From: Saprospiraceae bacterium
GTDB lineage: Bacteria; Bacteroidota; Bacteroidia; Chitinophagales; Saprospiraceae
Length of the DNA: 64,000 bases
NCBI GenBank assembly: GCA_016719855.1
Contig: JADJYH010000027.1
Coordinates: 38,421 to 102,420 of the forward strand
Direction: 5' to 3'
A model generated the notes under the pieces. The model saw nothing but the letters and a program-made list of their open reading frames with translations. It was not told the DNA's origin and made no database searches. The position numbers were made by a program, and so were the translations under genes. Positions 55,253 through 64,000 of the stretch are shown here, in pieces. The number at the start of each line of letters is the position of its first letter. The first letter of the stretch is position 1.

Positions 55253-56662
55253 ATGGGGCATTCCAATATTACAGACCGTCAAGCCATTTTCAACCTGATT
55301 TCAACGTACGAAGATATGCTTGAAAAAAATCAGGTGAAATTCGCAAACCACAATTCCTATCACGCCCTGATAGATTACTACGAGCGTGAGTGCCTGCTCG
55401 ACAGGGCATTGGAGGTGGTTAGTCACGCCATTGACCGTTCAGGCTACGACACCAGTTTTTTCCTTCGGAAAGCAGAGCTTTTATTGGAAAAAAACGAGGC
55501 AACCCAAACGCTTTTCCTGCTCGACCAAGTGGACGAAAAGTCGCCGGGGCTGTTGCGGGCAGCCATCCTGAGGGCCGAGAGCTTTGCCATGATGGGGATG
55601 CACGACCAAAGCTTAGCCTTGCTCGATGGCCTGAAATACAATGCCGATGGCAAAGAACTCAGTAAAATATACGTTTGCGAAGCACTGATTTATGACTCCC
55701 TGAAGGAGTTTGAGCGCATGTTCTACGTGCTCAAGGCAGCGCTCGCTGAAGACCCCTCCAACACGGAAGCGCTTTCGAGGATGTGGTACGTGGTGGAGTA
55801 TGCCCGCAAGCACGAAGAGAGCATCGAGCTGCACGAAAAAATCGTGGAGGATGACCCCTACAATGCGCTTGCCTGGTACAACCTCGGCGCATCGCAGTCC
55901 TATCTCTGCAACTATGAGGAGGCCATTGAAGCCTACGAATTTGCATACCTTTCCAAGGACGATTTTGAGTTTGCGTACCGTGAGTGTGCCGATGCTTGCC
56001 TCATCACCCGCAATTTCCAGAAGGCACTTGGCTGCTACCAGGACGTACTGGAGCGCTTTGAGCCGGATGCCGACCTGTTCCTAAACATCGGGAAATGCTA
56101 CGAGGAGCTGGGCAATTACCTCGTTGCACGTGATTTCTTCCAACGTGCCGTGGACTTCGACTACCACTGTGCAGAGGCACATTTTCACATTGGCCGATGC
56201 TATGGCAACCAAACGGAATGGCATAAAGCCGTTGGGGCTTTCCAGAAAGCCATCAAGCTTGAGCGCCAGAACGAGGACTTCCTTTCGGCGCTTGCCGGTG
56301 CTTATGCCAACACTGGCAACCTGAAAAAAGCACTGACCTATTACCGGGAAGCCGCTGATACCGCTCCAGAGCTGCCCGAACATTGGGTCAACCTCGCTCA
56401 TTTTTTGATAAAAAACCGCCGCTTTGACGAGGCTATAAAAGCACTCGACGAGGCCGACGAGAATGCGTGGGGGCCAGAGCTGCTCTACTGCCGGAGCGCC
56501 TGCCTGTTTGAGATGGGCAACAAGTCGGAGGCACTGTTCGTACTGGAAGAAGCACTTTACGAAGATTTCGATGCGCACACGGCGCTGTTCCGGCTGATGC
56601 CGGTTTTGGAGAAAGACAAAGAAGTGAAGGCAGTAATTGCCATTTTTCAGCCTGAAGAATAG
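55253..56662 (+). CDS. TPR repeat protein
   Basis: The 469-residue protein is made of about ten TPR units (for example ALAWYNLGASQSYLCNYEEA then IEAYEFAYLSKDDF, and DLFLNIGKCYEELGNYLVAR then DFFQRAVDFDYHCA). There is no signal peptide, so it is cytoplasmic. Closely similar TPR proteins are conserved across Bacteroidota without known function. Frame intact. Confidence 0.88.
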   Translation: MGHSNITDRQAIFNLISTYEDMLEKNQVKFANHNSYHALIDYYERECLLDRALEVVSHAIDRSGYDTSFFLRKAELLLEKNEATQTLFLLDQVDEKSPGLLRAAILRAESFAMMGMHDQSLALLDGLKYNADGKELSKIYVCEALIYDSLKEFERMFYVLKAALAEDPSNTEALSRMWYVVEYARKHEESIELHEKIVEDDPYNALAWYNLGASQSYLCNYEEAIEAYEFAYLSKDDFEFAYRECADACLITRNFQKALGCYQDVLERFEPDADLFLNIGKCYEELGNYLVARDFFQRAVDFDYHCAEAHFHIGRCYGNQTEWHKAVGAFQKAIKLERQNEDFLSALAGAYANTGNLKKALTYYREAADTAPELPEHWVNLAHFLIKNRRFDEAIKALDEADENAWGPELLYCRSACLFEMGNKSEALFVLEEALYEDFDAHTALFRLMPVLEKDKEVKAVIAIFQPEE

Positions 56663-56755
56663 CTCACCCTGTTCGACTTTGGCTATTTAACTTACTGTAC
56701 CCATATATCTTACTTCCGATTTTTAAAGCACCGGAAGTATCTCACCCTGGTGGAG

Positions 56756-56794
56756 GAACGATGTCTGAGAATTGAAGGCATCGTTCTTTTTTTT
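56756..56794 (+). terminator. Terminator after the TPR gene
   Basis: Stem GAACGATG (56756-56763) with CATCGTTC (56779-56786), loop 15 nt, then a T-run to 56794. Confidence 0.82.
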
Positions 56795-56935
56795 GCCCAA
56801 AATCGGCGATTTTACCCTGTGATGGCAATCCATTTGCCCCAAATCTCACTTGTACCCATCTTTGGAATATTTTTTGGAAGCTCAACGACCGGCGTTTGAC
56901 TCACCCCCTAGTTTTTGGCCATCTTTCAAAAAGCA

Positions 56936-57739
56936 ATGATGAAAAAACATTTCTTACCGTTTTTGATTTCAGCCCTCGCACTGTTCACTTCCTGCAACAA
57001 GACACCCGATATAATTATCAGTATCAACCCCAACGAATTGACCACCGCCGATCAGGTCAAGATTGGGGAGGCGTTCCAACTTACGTTGGAATCCAACCCT
57101 GTCGAGTTCCCGATATTGGACGGGGTGGCCTACCCGGAGGCAAACGCCTATGTATCCACGCTGTTTTACACCATGCTCAACACGGCGCAGGTTCAGCACC
57201 GCCAAGATTACAATTGGTCGGTACACATTCTGCACAACGACGATATCCGCACGGCGTTCTTCCTGCCCGGCGGCCATTTCTACATCTACACCGGCCTGTT
57301 GAAATACCTTGACACAGAAAGCGAACTGCTTGGCGTCATCGGCCACGAGCTTTTCTATGTTGACTCCGACTTGTTGGTGGAGAGAATGCGCCAAGCGTTC
57401 GGCGGCGTCACCTTGGGCGATATTTTGCTGGAAACCCCGGCCTAAACTTCCCGAATACGCTGCGTATATGCCCCGGTTGGACTTTGACGAAGAACAAGTC
57501 ACGGACGCCGATGCTTTGCCGTTCAACTAATTTGTCCTTTCCTTTACGAGCCTTCGGGCATTAAAAAAATATTGGAAAAAGCGGAAACCCAAGAACTGAA
57601 GCCGCTCTGGCTGGAAACTCGCCCAGCAAAGTTCGAGACTCGGCTGCAACTGCTCGCCGAAGAAACTGCAGCCTGTGGCTTGCCGGGCGTTTCAAACGAG
57701 GAAAATTACCTAAAATTCAAGCTGGAATACCTGCCCTAG
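56936..57739 (+). pseudogene. Decayed M48-type metallopeptidase lipoprotein
   Basis: A lipoprotein signal (FLPFLISALALFTSCNK) is followed by the M48 core FFLPGGHFYIYTGLLKYLDT and ESELLGVIGHELFYVDSDLL. The zinc motif reads HELFY instead of HExxH. The frame breaks near 57443 (to KLPEYAAYMPRLDFDEEQVT) and again near 57530 (to SGIKKILEKAETQELKPLWL, ending YLKFKLEYLP). The distal Glu helix and much of the catalytic domain are missing between these parts. The gene ends overlapping the convergent APH-RapZ gene. Probably non-functional. Confidence 0.6.
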
Positions 57740-59199
57740 TTTTTCCACTCTTTCAGCTCCTGCTCCCGGTGGTGCAGCACCACCTTCAACCCATATTTTT
57801 CCTGGATATGCCTGGTCAACCGGTCGGCGGCGTACACCGAGCGGTGCTGGCCGCCCGTGCAACCAAAATTGAAGCTGAGGTCGGTGAAGCTCCGCTCGAT
57901 ATAGTTCTCGATGGCCGGGTCAACGAGCAGGTAAACCTGGTTGAGGAACTCCTCCATGTTCGAATGCAGTTGGAGAAAGTTGATGACTGCCTCGTCCCTA
58001 CCCGTCAGCTTTTTGTAAGGTTCGTAGAGGCCAGGGTTGTGGATGAAGCGGCAATCGAACACAAAGCCGCCGCCATGGCCGGTGGTGTCTTCTGGGAGGC
58101 CACGCTTGTAACTGAAGCTCTGCACCCCCACTGTCAGTAGGCTCGAAGCGCCCCGTGCCTTATCGAACGGCTCGAACCGCTTCGACTCCACAATGGCGTT
58201 GAGTGCCTTCGTCAATTCCGGCAATTCAATGGGGAAACGGGCATTTGCCAAAATCCACTGCACATTGCGGATAGCGAACGGGATACTCTTGATGAAATAC
58301 TCCTTCCGCTCGAAAAGCCCTCGAAATCCGTAAGTACCAAACGTCTGGATACCGCGGATGAGCACGTAACCGTAGAAGTATTCGAGGAACTGTGCCCTGT
58401 CAACAGGCTGCAATTTTTCCACGGTGTCAAGGTAGTGGTCGAGCAGCTCCCGACGGATGTTGTCCGGCACATTGGCCTTGGCCTGAAAGAGCAGTGAGGC
58501 CAGGTCGTATTGTAGCGCACCCCGCCTACCACCCTGATAATCAATAAAATATGGCTCGCCGCCCTTCACCATGATGTTCCTCGCCTGAAAGTCACGGAAC
58601 ATGAAGTGGTTGCAATCCGTCGTTAGCAGCCACTCGGCAAAGCGGTTGGCGTCGTCCTCCAGCGCCTGCTCATCGAAGGGGATTTTCGCCAATTTCAAAA
58701 AATAGTACTTGAAAGTGTTGAAGTCCCACAACATGCTCTGCTTGTCGAAGGACGGGCGGGGGTAACAGGCAGTGTAGTCCAGCCCCTCGCCGCCCTGGAT
58801 TTGGAGCAGCGCCAATTTTTCCACCGTTTTTTTGTACAGTTGAACGAGGTAGTCGGGGAATTGGTCGCCAGCCTGCAGCAGGTAACTGTACAGCGTCGTA
58901 GCGCCGAGGTCTTCCTGCAAATACACGCTGCGGTCGAGGTCCTCAGCGAAGATGGCCGGCACGGGCAAACCCTTGGCATGGAAGTGCTTTGAGAAAGTGA
59001 GAAAAGCGTGGTTCTCCTTCCGGTCGAGGTTGTAGGTGCCGATGGCCGTCTTGCCACCGCTGGTTCCGCCAGTAGTGCTCAGGCGGTAGTAAATGCGAGC
59101 CGAGCCGCTCGGTGCCAATGGCAGCACGAGGCTCGGACGCTCGCCGCTCCATTGCTCGAAGAGTTCGGCCAGGGCGGTTTCGATTTGTGTGTTGGACAT
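57736..59199 (-). CDS. APH-like kinase fused to a RapZ C-terminal domain
   Basis: Residues 1-330 are an aminoglycoside-phosphotransferase-like kinase: FMFRDFQARNIMVKG (catalytic HRDxxxxN variant RDFQARN) and PYFIDYQGGRRGALQYDLAS (DYQ in place of DFG). Residues about 350-487 match the C-terminal domain of RapZ: SFSYKRGLP, VFDCRFIHNPGLYEPYKKLT, GRDEAVINFL and SFNFGCTGGQHRSVYAADRL. The N-terminal NTPase of RapZ is missing. The adjacent nucleotidyltransferase suggests an amino-sugar or cell-wall-recycling kinase role. Start set at MSNTQIETAL. Frame intact. Confidence 0.88.
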   Translation of the reverse strand: MSNTQIETALAELFEQWSGERPSLVLPLAPSGSARIYYRLSTTGGTSGGKTAIGTYNLDRKENHAFLTFSKHFHAKGLPVPAIFAEDLDRSVYLQEDLGATTLYSYLLQAGDQFPDYLVQLYKKTVEKLALLQIQGGEGLDYTACYPRPSFDKQSMLWDFNTFKYYFLKLAKIPFDEQALEDDANRFAEWLLTTDCNHFMFRDFQARNIMVKGGEPYFIDYQGGRRGALQYDLASLLFQAKANVPDNIRRELLDHYLDTVEKLQPVDRAQFLEYFYGYVLIRGIQTFGTYGFRGLFERKEYFIKSIPFAIRNVQWILANARFPIELPELTKALNAIVESKRFEPFDKARGASSLLTVGVQSFSYKRGLPEDTTGHGGGFVFDCRFIHNPGLYEPYKKLTGRDEAVINFLQLHSNMEEFLNQVYLLVDPAIENYIERSFTDLSFNFGCTGGQHRSVYAADRLTRHIQEKYGLKVVLHHREQELKEWKN

Positions 59200-59257
59200 T
59201 CCAGTTGACGATTTATGCACTTTTGGTTGGTGAAAATTGGTGGGGTAAAATATAAAA

Positions 59258-59294
59258 AAAGAGCCGCCAATACCTTAAGTGCTGGCGGCTCTTT
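59258..59294. terminator. Terminator between glgC and the APH-RapZ gene
   Basis: A perfect 12-bp stem, AAAGAGCCGCCA (59258-59269) with TGGCGGCTCTTT (59283-59294). An A-run on its left gives a U-tract for minus-strand (glgC) transcription. Confidence 0.82.
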
Positions 59295-59313
59295 CATTTT
59301 GCAAAGCAAGAAA

Positions 59314-60597
59314 CTATGCCCCAATGCGGCTGCCGCTTGGAATGATGGCGTTCTTTTTCACTACCACGATACCATCCACAATGACGTAGGTATCGGTTTC
59401 GTGGTCAGCGAGCTTGCCGGGGTTGCCCCGTATGACCACGTTGTCGCCGATGCGCACGTTTTTGTCAATGATGGCGTACTCAATGATGCTGTGCTTGCCA
59501 ATGCCCATCGGGATTTCGTTCCGTTCGACAAGTTCCTGCAGGCGCTGAAAGTAGTCGTTGCCCATAACGATGCAATGGGAAAGTACCGAGTAGCCACCCA
59601 CCCGGGAGCGGATGCCAATGACGGAGCGCTCGATGCGCTCTGCGTGGATGATGCAGCCCTCGGCCACCAGCACGTGCCGGAACACCGTGCCAAAGAACTT
59701 GCTCGGCGGCAACATGCGGGGGCGGGTGTACACCATCTTTCGGTTGTCGTGGAGGTTGAACTCCGGGATGTCGTCCGTCAGGGCGATGTTTGCCTCGAAG
59801 AAGGAAGCGCTGATGGTCCGATTGCCACCAGCCGTCCTGTCCGCAGCTGTTGTCGAACGGCCCCTTTGTACGCCCTCGTCGGATGGCTGCGGGAATGATT
59901 TCCTTCCCAAAATCCACGGCGTCGCCGTGTTCAATGAACAGTTTGTTGATGGCTTCTTTACTGAAAATATAGATGCCCATCGAGGCTAAGTAATTCTTGC
60001 CGAGCTGCTTGTTGGCTTCCGATACTTCACTTCCCCAGTTGGGTAGTTCCTCGGCCTTGGGTTTTTCAACAAAGGATTCTATCATGCCATCGGCGTTCAC
60101 CTTCATGATACCAAACCCAGTGGCTTCCTTGGCCACGACGGGGATGGTGGCAATGGTCAGGTCGCGCCCTTGTCCACGTGCTCCCGGCCATTTTCTCAAA
60201 AGTCCATTTGATAAAGTTGGTCGCCGGAGAGGATGAGGATATAGTCGTAATCCTGGTTGATGAGGTGGCGCATTGACTGGCGCACGGCATCGGCTGTGCC
60301 TTGGAACCACTTGTCGCTGCCACGTCGCTGTTCGGCGGCGAGGATGTCCACGAAGCCTGGGGCGAAGTGGTCGAAGTGGTAGGTGTTCTTGATGTGCTGG
60401 TTGAGCGAGGCCGAGTTGAACTGCGTGAGCACCAACATCCGGCGCACACCAGAGTTGAGGCAGTTGGAAATCGGGATGTCAATTAGGCGGTACTTGCCCC
60501 CGATTGGCACAGCGGGCTTGGAGCGCTGCTCTGTGAGCGGGAAGAGCCTGGAACCAACGCCCCCGCCGAGAATGAGGCTTATCATTTTTATTACCAT
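59314..60597 (-). CDS. glgC: Glucose-1-phosphate adenylyltransferase, several frameshifts
   Basis: ADP-glucose synthesis for glycogen. The N-terminal nucleotidyltransferase has LILGGGVGSRLFPLTEQRSK then PAVPIGGKYRLIDIPISNCL and NSG, ILILSGDQLYQMDF and NADGMIESFVEKP. The C-terminal beta-helix has CIIHAERIERSVIGIRSRVG and GKHSIIEYAIIDKNVRIGDN. Joins are needed near 60196 (DFEKMA) and in the 59820-59880 stretch, where the normal DGYWEDIGTI reads DGWWQSDHQ before SFFEANIALTD resumes. It sits beside the APH-RapZ kinase. Confidence 0.92.
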
Positions 60598-60906
60598 GAG
60601 CTTTGATTTTTTTTGCCTTTGGCAAAGGAGCCTTGGGCATTTCTCAACGTGTTTTTTGCAACCGGCCGGGTGTATGGCTACGACCAACGGCACGACATAT
60701 TTAGTTTCAAGGCAATTATAGTTATTTTTTTAGAAGGTAAAACTAAATGATTTTTTCTTTATCAAAACTTAATGCGGCTTGCTTGCAGTGCCACCAATTC
60801 ATACCGCTCTAAATGCGGGGAGAACCCGCTCACCGTCTTGGTTTTTTGCATAAAAAAAAGCGCATTCTCCCAAAATCACTAATTTTATCCCGAAAGCAAA
60901 TTTGTC
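60598..60906. other. Gene-free stretch between glgC and the EAD11 protein
   Basis: 309 nt between divergent genes, strongly A+T-rich in the middle (60715-60775). It should hold both promoters, but I could not fit a clear TTTG-N19-TAnnTTTG on either strand. No ORF. Confidence 0.45.
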
Positions 60907-61686
60907 ATGAGCACTGCCGATCAAATCAGAAACAAGATTGCCGACGGCGACCTAGAGGAATCCCTCGACCTCGCCATCAGCTTCCTGCTGGGGCGAGACC
61001 CCGGCCTGCATAGCGAGTGCCTCCAGCACAAGGGCCGACTCAACGACCACAACCGCCAGTACCGCCTGAAAATCATCAGCGTGGACACCATTGACATGAC
61101 CCGGGCGCAGGTGCGCAGTGCCCTTATTGACGTGATTCTCCGGCGCATTGAGGAACTGTCAGGCACGGCGGCCAACACTTTCGTGCCGCCGTTCGAGCCT
61201 GCTAGGCAGCAAACCGTGACGCTTAATTTCGGGCAAAACACACAGGCCGGACAACCAACCGGCTACGGGCCGTTCGTGCCTACGGATGCTCCTGCTTCTT
61301 CACTCGCCAACCACGCCGCTGCCCGGCAGCTCGTCGAAGAGTTCGTGAAGCTGCTAGCCACCTACGAGGTGGAAAACGCCGCTTGGCGAGCCGCCCCGTT
61401 CCTGCACCGCAGCCTATTGCAGGGCGAGATGATGCAACCTCAGTTCAAACAGAACAATTTTTACAGCGCACACCAGCGTTTTCGCAGCTATAAAATGCCG
61501 GTCAGTTTCATCAAGACGCAGTCCACTAATCGCACCGCCATTGGTGGTTTGAGAGACCGTGACGAAGGCGAGGAATTTGTTTACACCCTCGAAAAAATGG
61601 TGGACAACGGCGGGATGCCCGGCACGGTACGGGTGTTTTTTCCAAAAAATGGCGGTGGACCGAAGATTACGTTGGTGAGCTTGTAA
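60907..61686 (+). CDS. EAD11 adaptor fused to an uncharacterised C-terminal domain
   Basis: Residues about 1-82 form an EAD11-like domain: IRNKIADGDLEESLDLAISF then LHSECLQHKGRLNDHNRQYR and RAQVRSALIDVILRRIEELS. A linker (about 83-130) leads to a domain of about 125 residues: LANHAAARQLVEEFVKLLAT then FYSAHQRFRSYKMPVSFIKT, IGGLRDRDEGEEFVYTLEKM and GMPGTVRVFFPKNGGGPKIT. The second part has the helix-then-curved-sheet pattern of NTF2-like folds, but I cannot name a family or active site. In STAND conflict systems an EAD joins effector to NTPase, so this may be the effector half. Intact frame, single gene. Confidence 0.7.
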   Translation: MSTADQIRNKIADGDLEESLDLAISFLLGRDPGLHSECLQHKGRLNDHNRQYRLKIISVDTIDMTRAQVRSALIDVILRRIEELSGTAANTFVPPFEPARQQTVTLNFGQNTQAGQPTGYGPFVPTDAPASSLANHAAARQLVEEFVKLLATYEVENAAWRAAPFLHRSLLQGEMMQPQFKQNNFYSAHQRFRSYKMPVSFIKTQSTNRTAIGGLRDRDEGEEFVYTLEKMVDNGGMPGTVRVFFPKNGGGPKITLVSL

Positions 61687-61790
61687 GCGTGCAATTTTTA
61701 AATTGCTGTAATTTCGGTTTGGTAGTTTTAATGCGGCATATTACTTTGGCCAACTAATTTTTTTTAAAACCTTTTTAAAAACGGAAAACT

Positions 61791-62193
61791 ATGTTTTGTC
61801 CTAAATGTGGCTCCCAAAACAGTGAGACAGCTGGCTTCTGCGCCAGTTGTGGCAATCCCACCAAAGCCTGCCGTCACCGCAGCGGTGCATTCGGCGCTCG
61901 CCCTGCCTCCTCCCCAACGCCCCAATATTATTCAAGGCGGGGAAAGACTGGAATCCATCTTGGTAACGCTTTTCTGCTGCCTTCCCTTGGGCATCGTCGG
62001 CATCGTCAATGCGTCTAAAGTGGATTCCAAATATGCTTCTGGTGATTACGCTGGAGCGCAAAAAGCCTCCGAGGATGCCGCCAAATGGACAAAGATTGGT
62101 TTTTTCGTGGGCATCGGTGTCTCAGTTATTACCTTCATTATCTCCATGTTTACAGGACTAATTGGGGCATTGAGTGGTGGCGGGCAGTACTGA
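61791..62193 (+). CDS. Zinc-ribbon CD225/dispanin family protein, one frameshift
   Basis: An N-terminal zinc ribbon (MFCPKCGSQNSETAGFCASC) is joined near 61862 to a CD225 membrane domain: IIQGGERLESILVTLFCCLP then LGIVGIVNASKVDSKYASGD, AQKASEDAAKWTKIGFFVGI. CD225 proteins insert a re-entrant hairpin and a C-terminal helix. Bacterial function unknown; it is often found beside DUF2752, as here. Confidence 0.85.
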
Positions 62194-62232
62194 TAAAATC
62201 AAACTTGGGCATGGGCGCTGGCAGGGCTGGCA

Positions 62233-62517
62233 TTGGTCGGTTATTTCCTGTTTGATCCGGCTTCCAGCAGCTTTTTCCCAAAATGCCCCTTCTCGCGTCC
62301 TCGGCTGAAATGCCCAGGCTGTGGCTCGCAGCGGGCAATTCATGCATTGCTTCATCTGCAAGTGGGCAGGGCATTTTCGGAAAACCCACTGATGGTCATC
62401 TCCATCCCGTACTTGCTAACGGCATTCGATTTTCTAAAAAGGAGAAATGAAAAATGGCAAGCCGCCACCTTTTCGGGGCAGGCCGTTAAATTAGTGCTTG
62501 TTACCTTTAACGAATAA
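62233..62517 (+). CDS. DUF2752 family membrane protein
   Basis: YFLFDPASSSFFPKCPF then LKCPGCGSQRAIHALLHLQV match DUF2752 (conserved CPxCGxxRAxxxLL), a small two- to three-helix family. The frame has no ATG: the first usable codon is TTG at 62233, and the residues before it (AWALAGLAL) look like the first helix, so an indel upstream probably hides the true start. About 40 nt after the CD225 gene and 54 nt before the M48-like gene; the three are likely one operon. Confidence 0.75.
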   Translation: MVGYFLFDPASSSFFPKCPFSRPRLKCPGCGSQRAIHALLHLQVGRAFSENPLMVISIPYLLTAFDFLKRRNEKWQAATFSGQAVKLVLVTFNE

Positions 62518-62570
62518 AGCTGCTCAACCTGCTCCGGAGCGTATTTTTACCCACATAAATAATTTGTCGA

Positions 62571-63500
62571 ATGGAACTAACCAAAATCAACGGCCTCAAC
62601 CCGGAGGAGTACCTGCACCCCTTCGATGCCAAGGCGCTCCATGCCCTGCAAAACACGAAGGGCATGGACACGATGGTGAAAAAGCTCTACGAGTGGGGCC
62701 TTGAGACCTACCTCAAGCAGCAGTTCCTCGGCAGCAGCCTGAAGCTCACGCAGTCCAACTTCCCCGATGTGTACGACATCTTCGAGACGGCCTGCGACAT
62801 CCTCGATTTCAAGCAGCGGCCCCAGCTCTACGTCATGCGGGAGGGATACTTCGACTGCGTGTCGTGCGGGGTGGAGCAGACCATCATCGTCATCGGGACG
62901 GATGCGCTGGAGAAGTTCACGGAGGCCGAGCTGCTCTTCATCTTTGGGCGGGAAATCGGGCATATCCAATGCCAACATGTGCTGTACATGGAGCTGGGAC
63001 AGGTGATGCCCGTGCTCATGGACGCACTCTCATCGGCCACAATGGGCCTTGGCGGGCTGCTCTCTGCTGGTTTGCAAATGGCGCTCGTCGAGTGGTTGCA
63101 GTGCGCCCAGTACACGGCTGACCGGGCCGGCATCCTCGCTTGCCAGGACGTGACGGTGGCCTGCACGGCGCTTATCAAGGCGGCGGGCCTCCCCATGAAA
63201 TACGATGCTACGCTGGTGTTGGACGACTTCAAGACGCAAGCCATTGAGTTTCAGGGCGTCCAAAAAAACATGTTCCTCAAGTTCTCCAAATACCTCACAC
63301 AATCCAAAGGTTGGGAAATCGCCCGTGCCAACCAGTTTTTCCGCTGGACCGAGTCGGGCGAGTACCGCAACATCCTCAAGCGGAAGACCGCCTACGCCCC
63401 GCCACCGCCCGGTGCCATCAATTTCTGTCCAAATTGTGGCGCCCGCCTCACGCCCGGAGCAGTTTTTTGTACCAATTGTGGGACGAAAGTGGGCGGGTGA
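62571..63500 (+). CDS. M48-family-like protein with altered zinc motif and C-terminal zinc ribbon
   Basis: The 309-residue protein aligns to M48 peptidases: RPQLYVMREGYFDCVSCGVE, ELLFIFGREIGHIQCQHVLY and CAQYTADRAGILACQDVTVA (the ExxxAD-like helix, here YTADRAG). The zinc motif HExGH is REIGH, so the first His is Arg. The end carries a double-CxxC ribbon (NFCPNCGARLTPGAVFCTNC). The loss of a zinc ligand predicts an inactive or non-proteolytic protein. Frame intact. Confidence 0.82.
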   Translation: MELTKINGLNPEEYLHPFDAKALHALQNTKGMDTMVKKLYEWGLETYLKQQFLGSSLKLTQSNFPDVYDIFETACDILDFKQRPQLYVMREGYFDCVSCGVEQTIIVIGTDALEKFTEAELLFIFGREIGHIQCQHVLYMELGQVMPVLMDALSSATMGLGGLLSAGLQMALVEWLQCAQYTADRAGILACQDVTVACTALIKAAGLPMKYDATLVLDDFKTQAIEFQGVQKNMFLKFSKYLTQSKGWEIARANQFFRWTESGEYRNILKRKTAYAPPPPGAINFCPNCGARLTPGAVFCTNCGTKVGG

Positions 63501-63601
63501 GGATGGGGAATTACCTATCTATCGCCGAGTAAAATAAAGACCTTGGAGGTCAGATTTACTACATAGGAAGAAAGGGTTTCAAACCCTGCCGACCCCGCTC
63601 C

Positions 63602-63817
63602 TTACCACACATTTTCCAAGTCCTTTTCCGAATAAGCGTGATTGCGCGCTGTCCAGTATGTACCGGTTTTCTTTTTCAGTTGTAGGCTGTCTTTTTTGTT
63701 AAACACCCTCGACAACAGCGCCACGGGAAACAGGAACACGAAGAATATCAGCGACAGCATCACCTTCGACATGACCCAGCCCATGCCCTCGGCCAGCTTG
63801 TACCAGGCCCAGTCCAC
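63602..63817 (-). CDS. SxtJ-like small membrane protein (5' end uncertain)
   Basis: The protein YKLAEGMGWVMSKVMLSLIF then FVFLFPVALLSRVFNKKDSL and QLKKKTGTYWTARNHAYSEK matches SxtJ-type membrane proteins, which are usually encoded next to carbamoyltransferases in Bacteroidota. The frame opens without an ATG (GTG at 63817; FIPSLAKWVDWAW continues upstream to a stop near 63862), so an upstream indel is likely. Partner genes would lie to the right of the window. Confidence 0.65.
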   Translation of the reverse strand: MDWAWYKLAEGMGWVMSKVMLSLIFFVFLFPVALLSRVFNKKDSLQLKKKTGTYWTARNHAYSEKDLENVW

Positions 63818-64000
63818 CCACTTCGCCAGCGACGGGATGAACGCCCGACTTCACGCCTAAGCCGATGGCCGTATAAACAGCGTCGCCGGGTGCAACAGGT
63901 AGATGACCAATAGGCCAGTTGGCGATGACGAGGCAGGTTTCGACTGGCCTACCTTTTTGACAGTATTTTCCCCAAAAAGCGAATTGAGCGGGTGAGAGAG

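Noticed and set aside
1..64000. tRNA or rRNA genes
   Set aside because: I looked through the intergenic gaps for cloverleaf arms with a T-loop and CCA end and for conserved rRNA segments and saw none, but no dedicated search was run.

Overview
The window looks like a chromosomal piece from a gliding, type IX secretion (T9SS) Bacteroidota, most likely Saprospiria/Saprospiraceae-like. The evidence is a complete porP-gldK-gldL-gldM-gldN cluster (43-38 kb), an M1 peptidase with a T9SS C-terminal sorting domain, Bacteroidota-type promoters (TTTG, about 19 nt, TAnnTTTG), and families typical of the phylum (DUF2851, bacterial GH3, DUF255, APH-RapZ fusion, SWIM-SNF2, BlaI-M56). I see no rRNA, tRNA, CRISPR array or transposase gene.

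Layout. 0-20 kb is mostly household genes: M1 peptidase, Dabb protein, Xaa-Pro aminopeptidase, HAD phosphatase, purH, a ParE-type toxin-antitoxin (TA) pair, DUF2851, an SBF transporter remnant, GH3, a giant APH-M23-aminotransferase fusion, DUF3592, a SEC-C protein and a Pif1-like helicase. 20-26 kb is an accessory island: two ParE-type TA pairs, a DUF433-DUF5615 pair, a small operon joined by ATGA overlaps (EAD11-like adaptor, degenerate P-loop ATPase, membrane protein), a decayed TIR-NTPase gene facing it, and repeated copies of the 3' end of a NACHT/STAND-type gene. 26-33 kb holds a Uma2 nuclease, a SWIM-SNF2 helicase and a penicillin-acylase-family lipoprotein. 33-38.5 kb holds the BlaI-M56 pair with three perfect operator-like dyads, msrA-msrB, dodecin, a thioesterase and a PaaY-like protein. 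38.6-44.6 kb is the T9SS/gliding cluster. 44.6-54.6 kb has a DUF255 protein, a large unknown secreted protein, an ECF sigma factor with an anti-sigma-like/TonB protein, two rhomboids and an EEP phosphatase. 55-64 kb has a TPR protein, M48 remnants, APH-RapZ, glgC, an EAD11 protein with an unknown C-terminal domain, a CD225 protein, DUF2752, an M48-like protein with a substituted HExxH motif, and an SxtJ-like protein.

Two things run through the window. First, about 17 genes, including purH and glgC, are broken by 1-nt shifts, many at A or T runs. This argues for uncorrected indels in the assembly, so single frameshifts should not be read as biology without reads. Frameshifted genes are annotated over their full reconstructed span. 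Second, short hairpin-forming repeats built from 7-9-nt units lie both between genes and inside coding sequences, where they add peptide (three in one gene) or can switch the reading frame (31.2 kb). Together with the EAD/TIR/STAND/TA island, this is the most interesting content.
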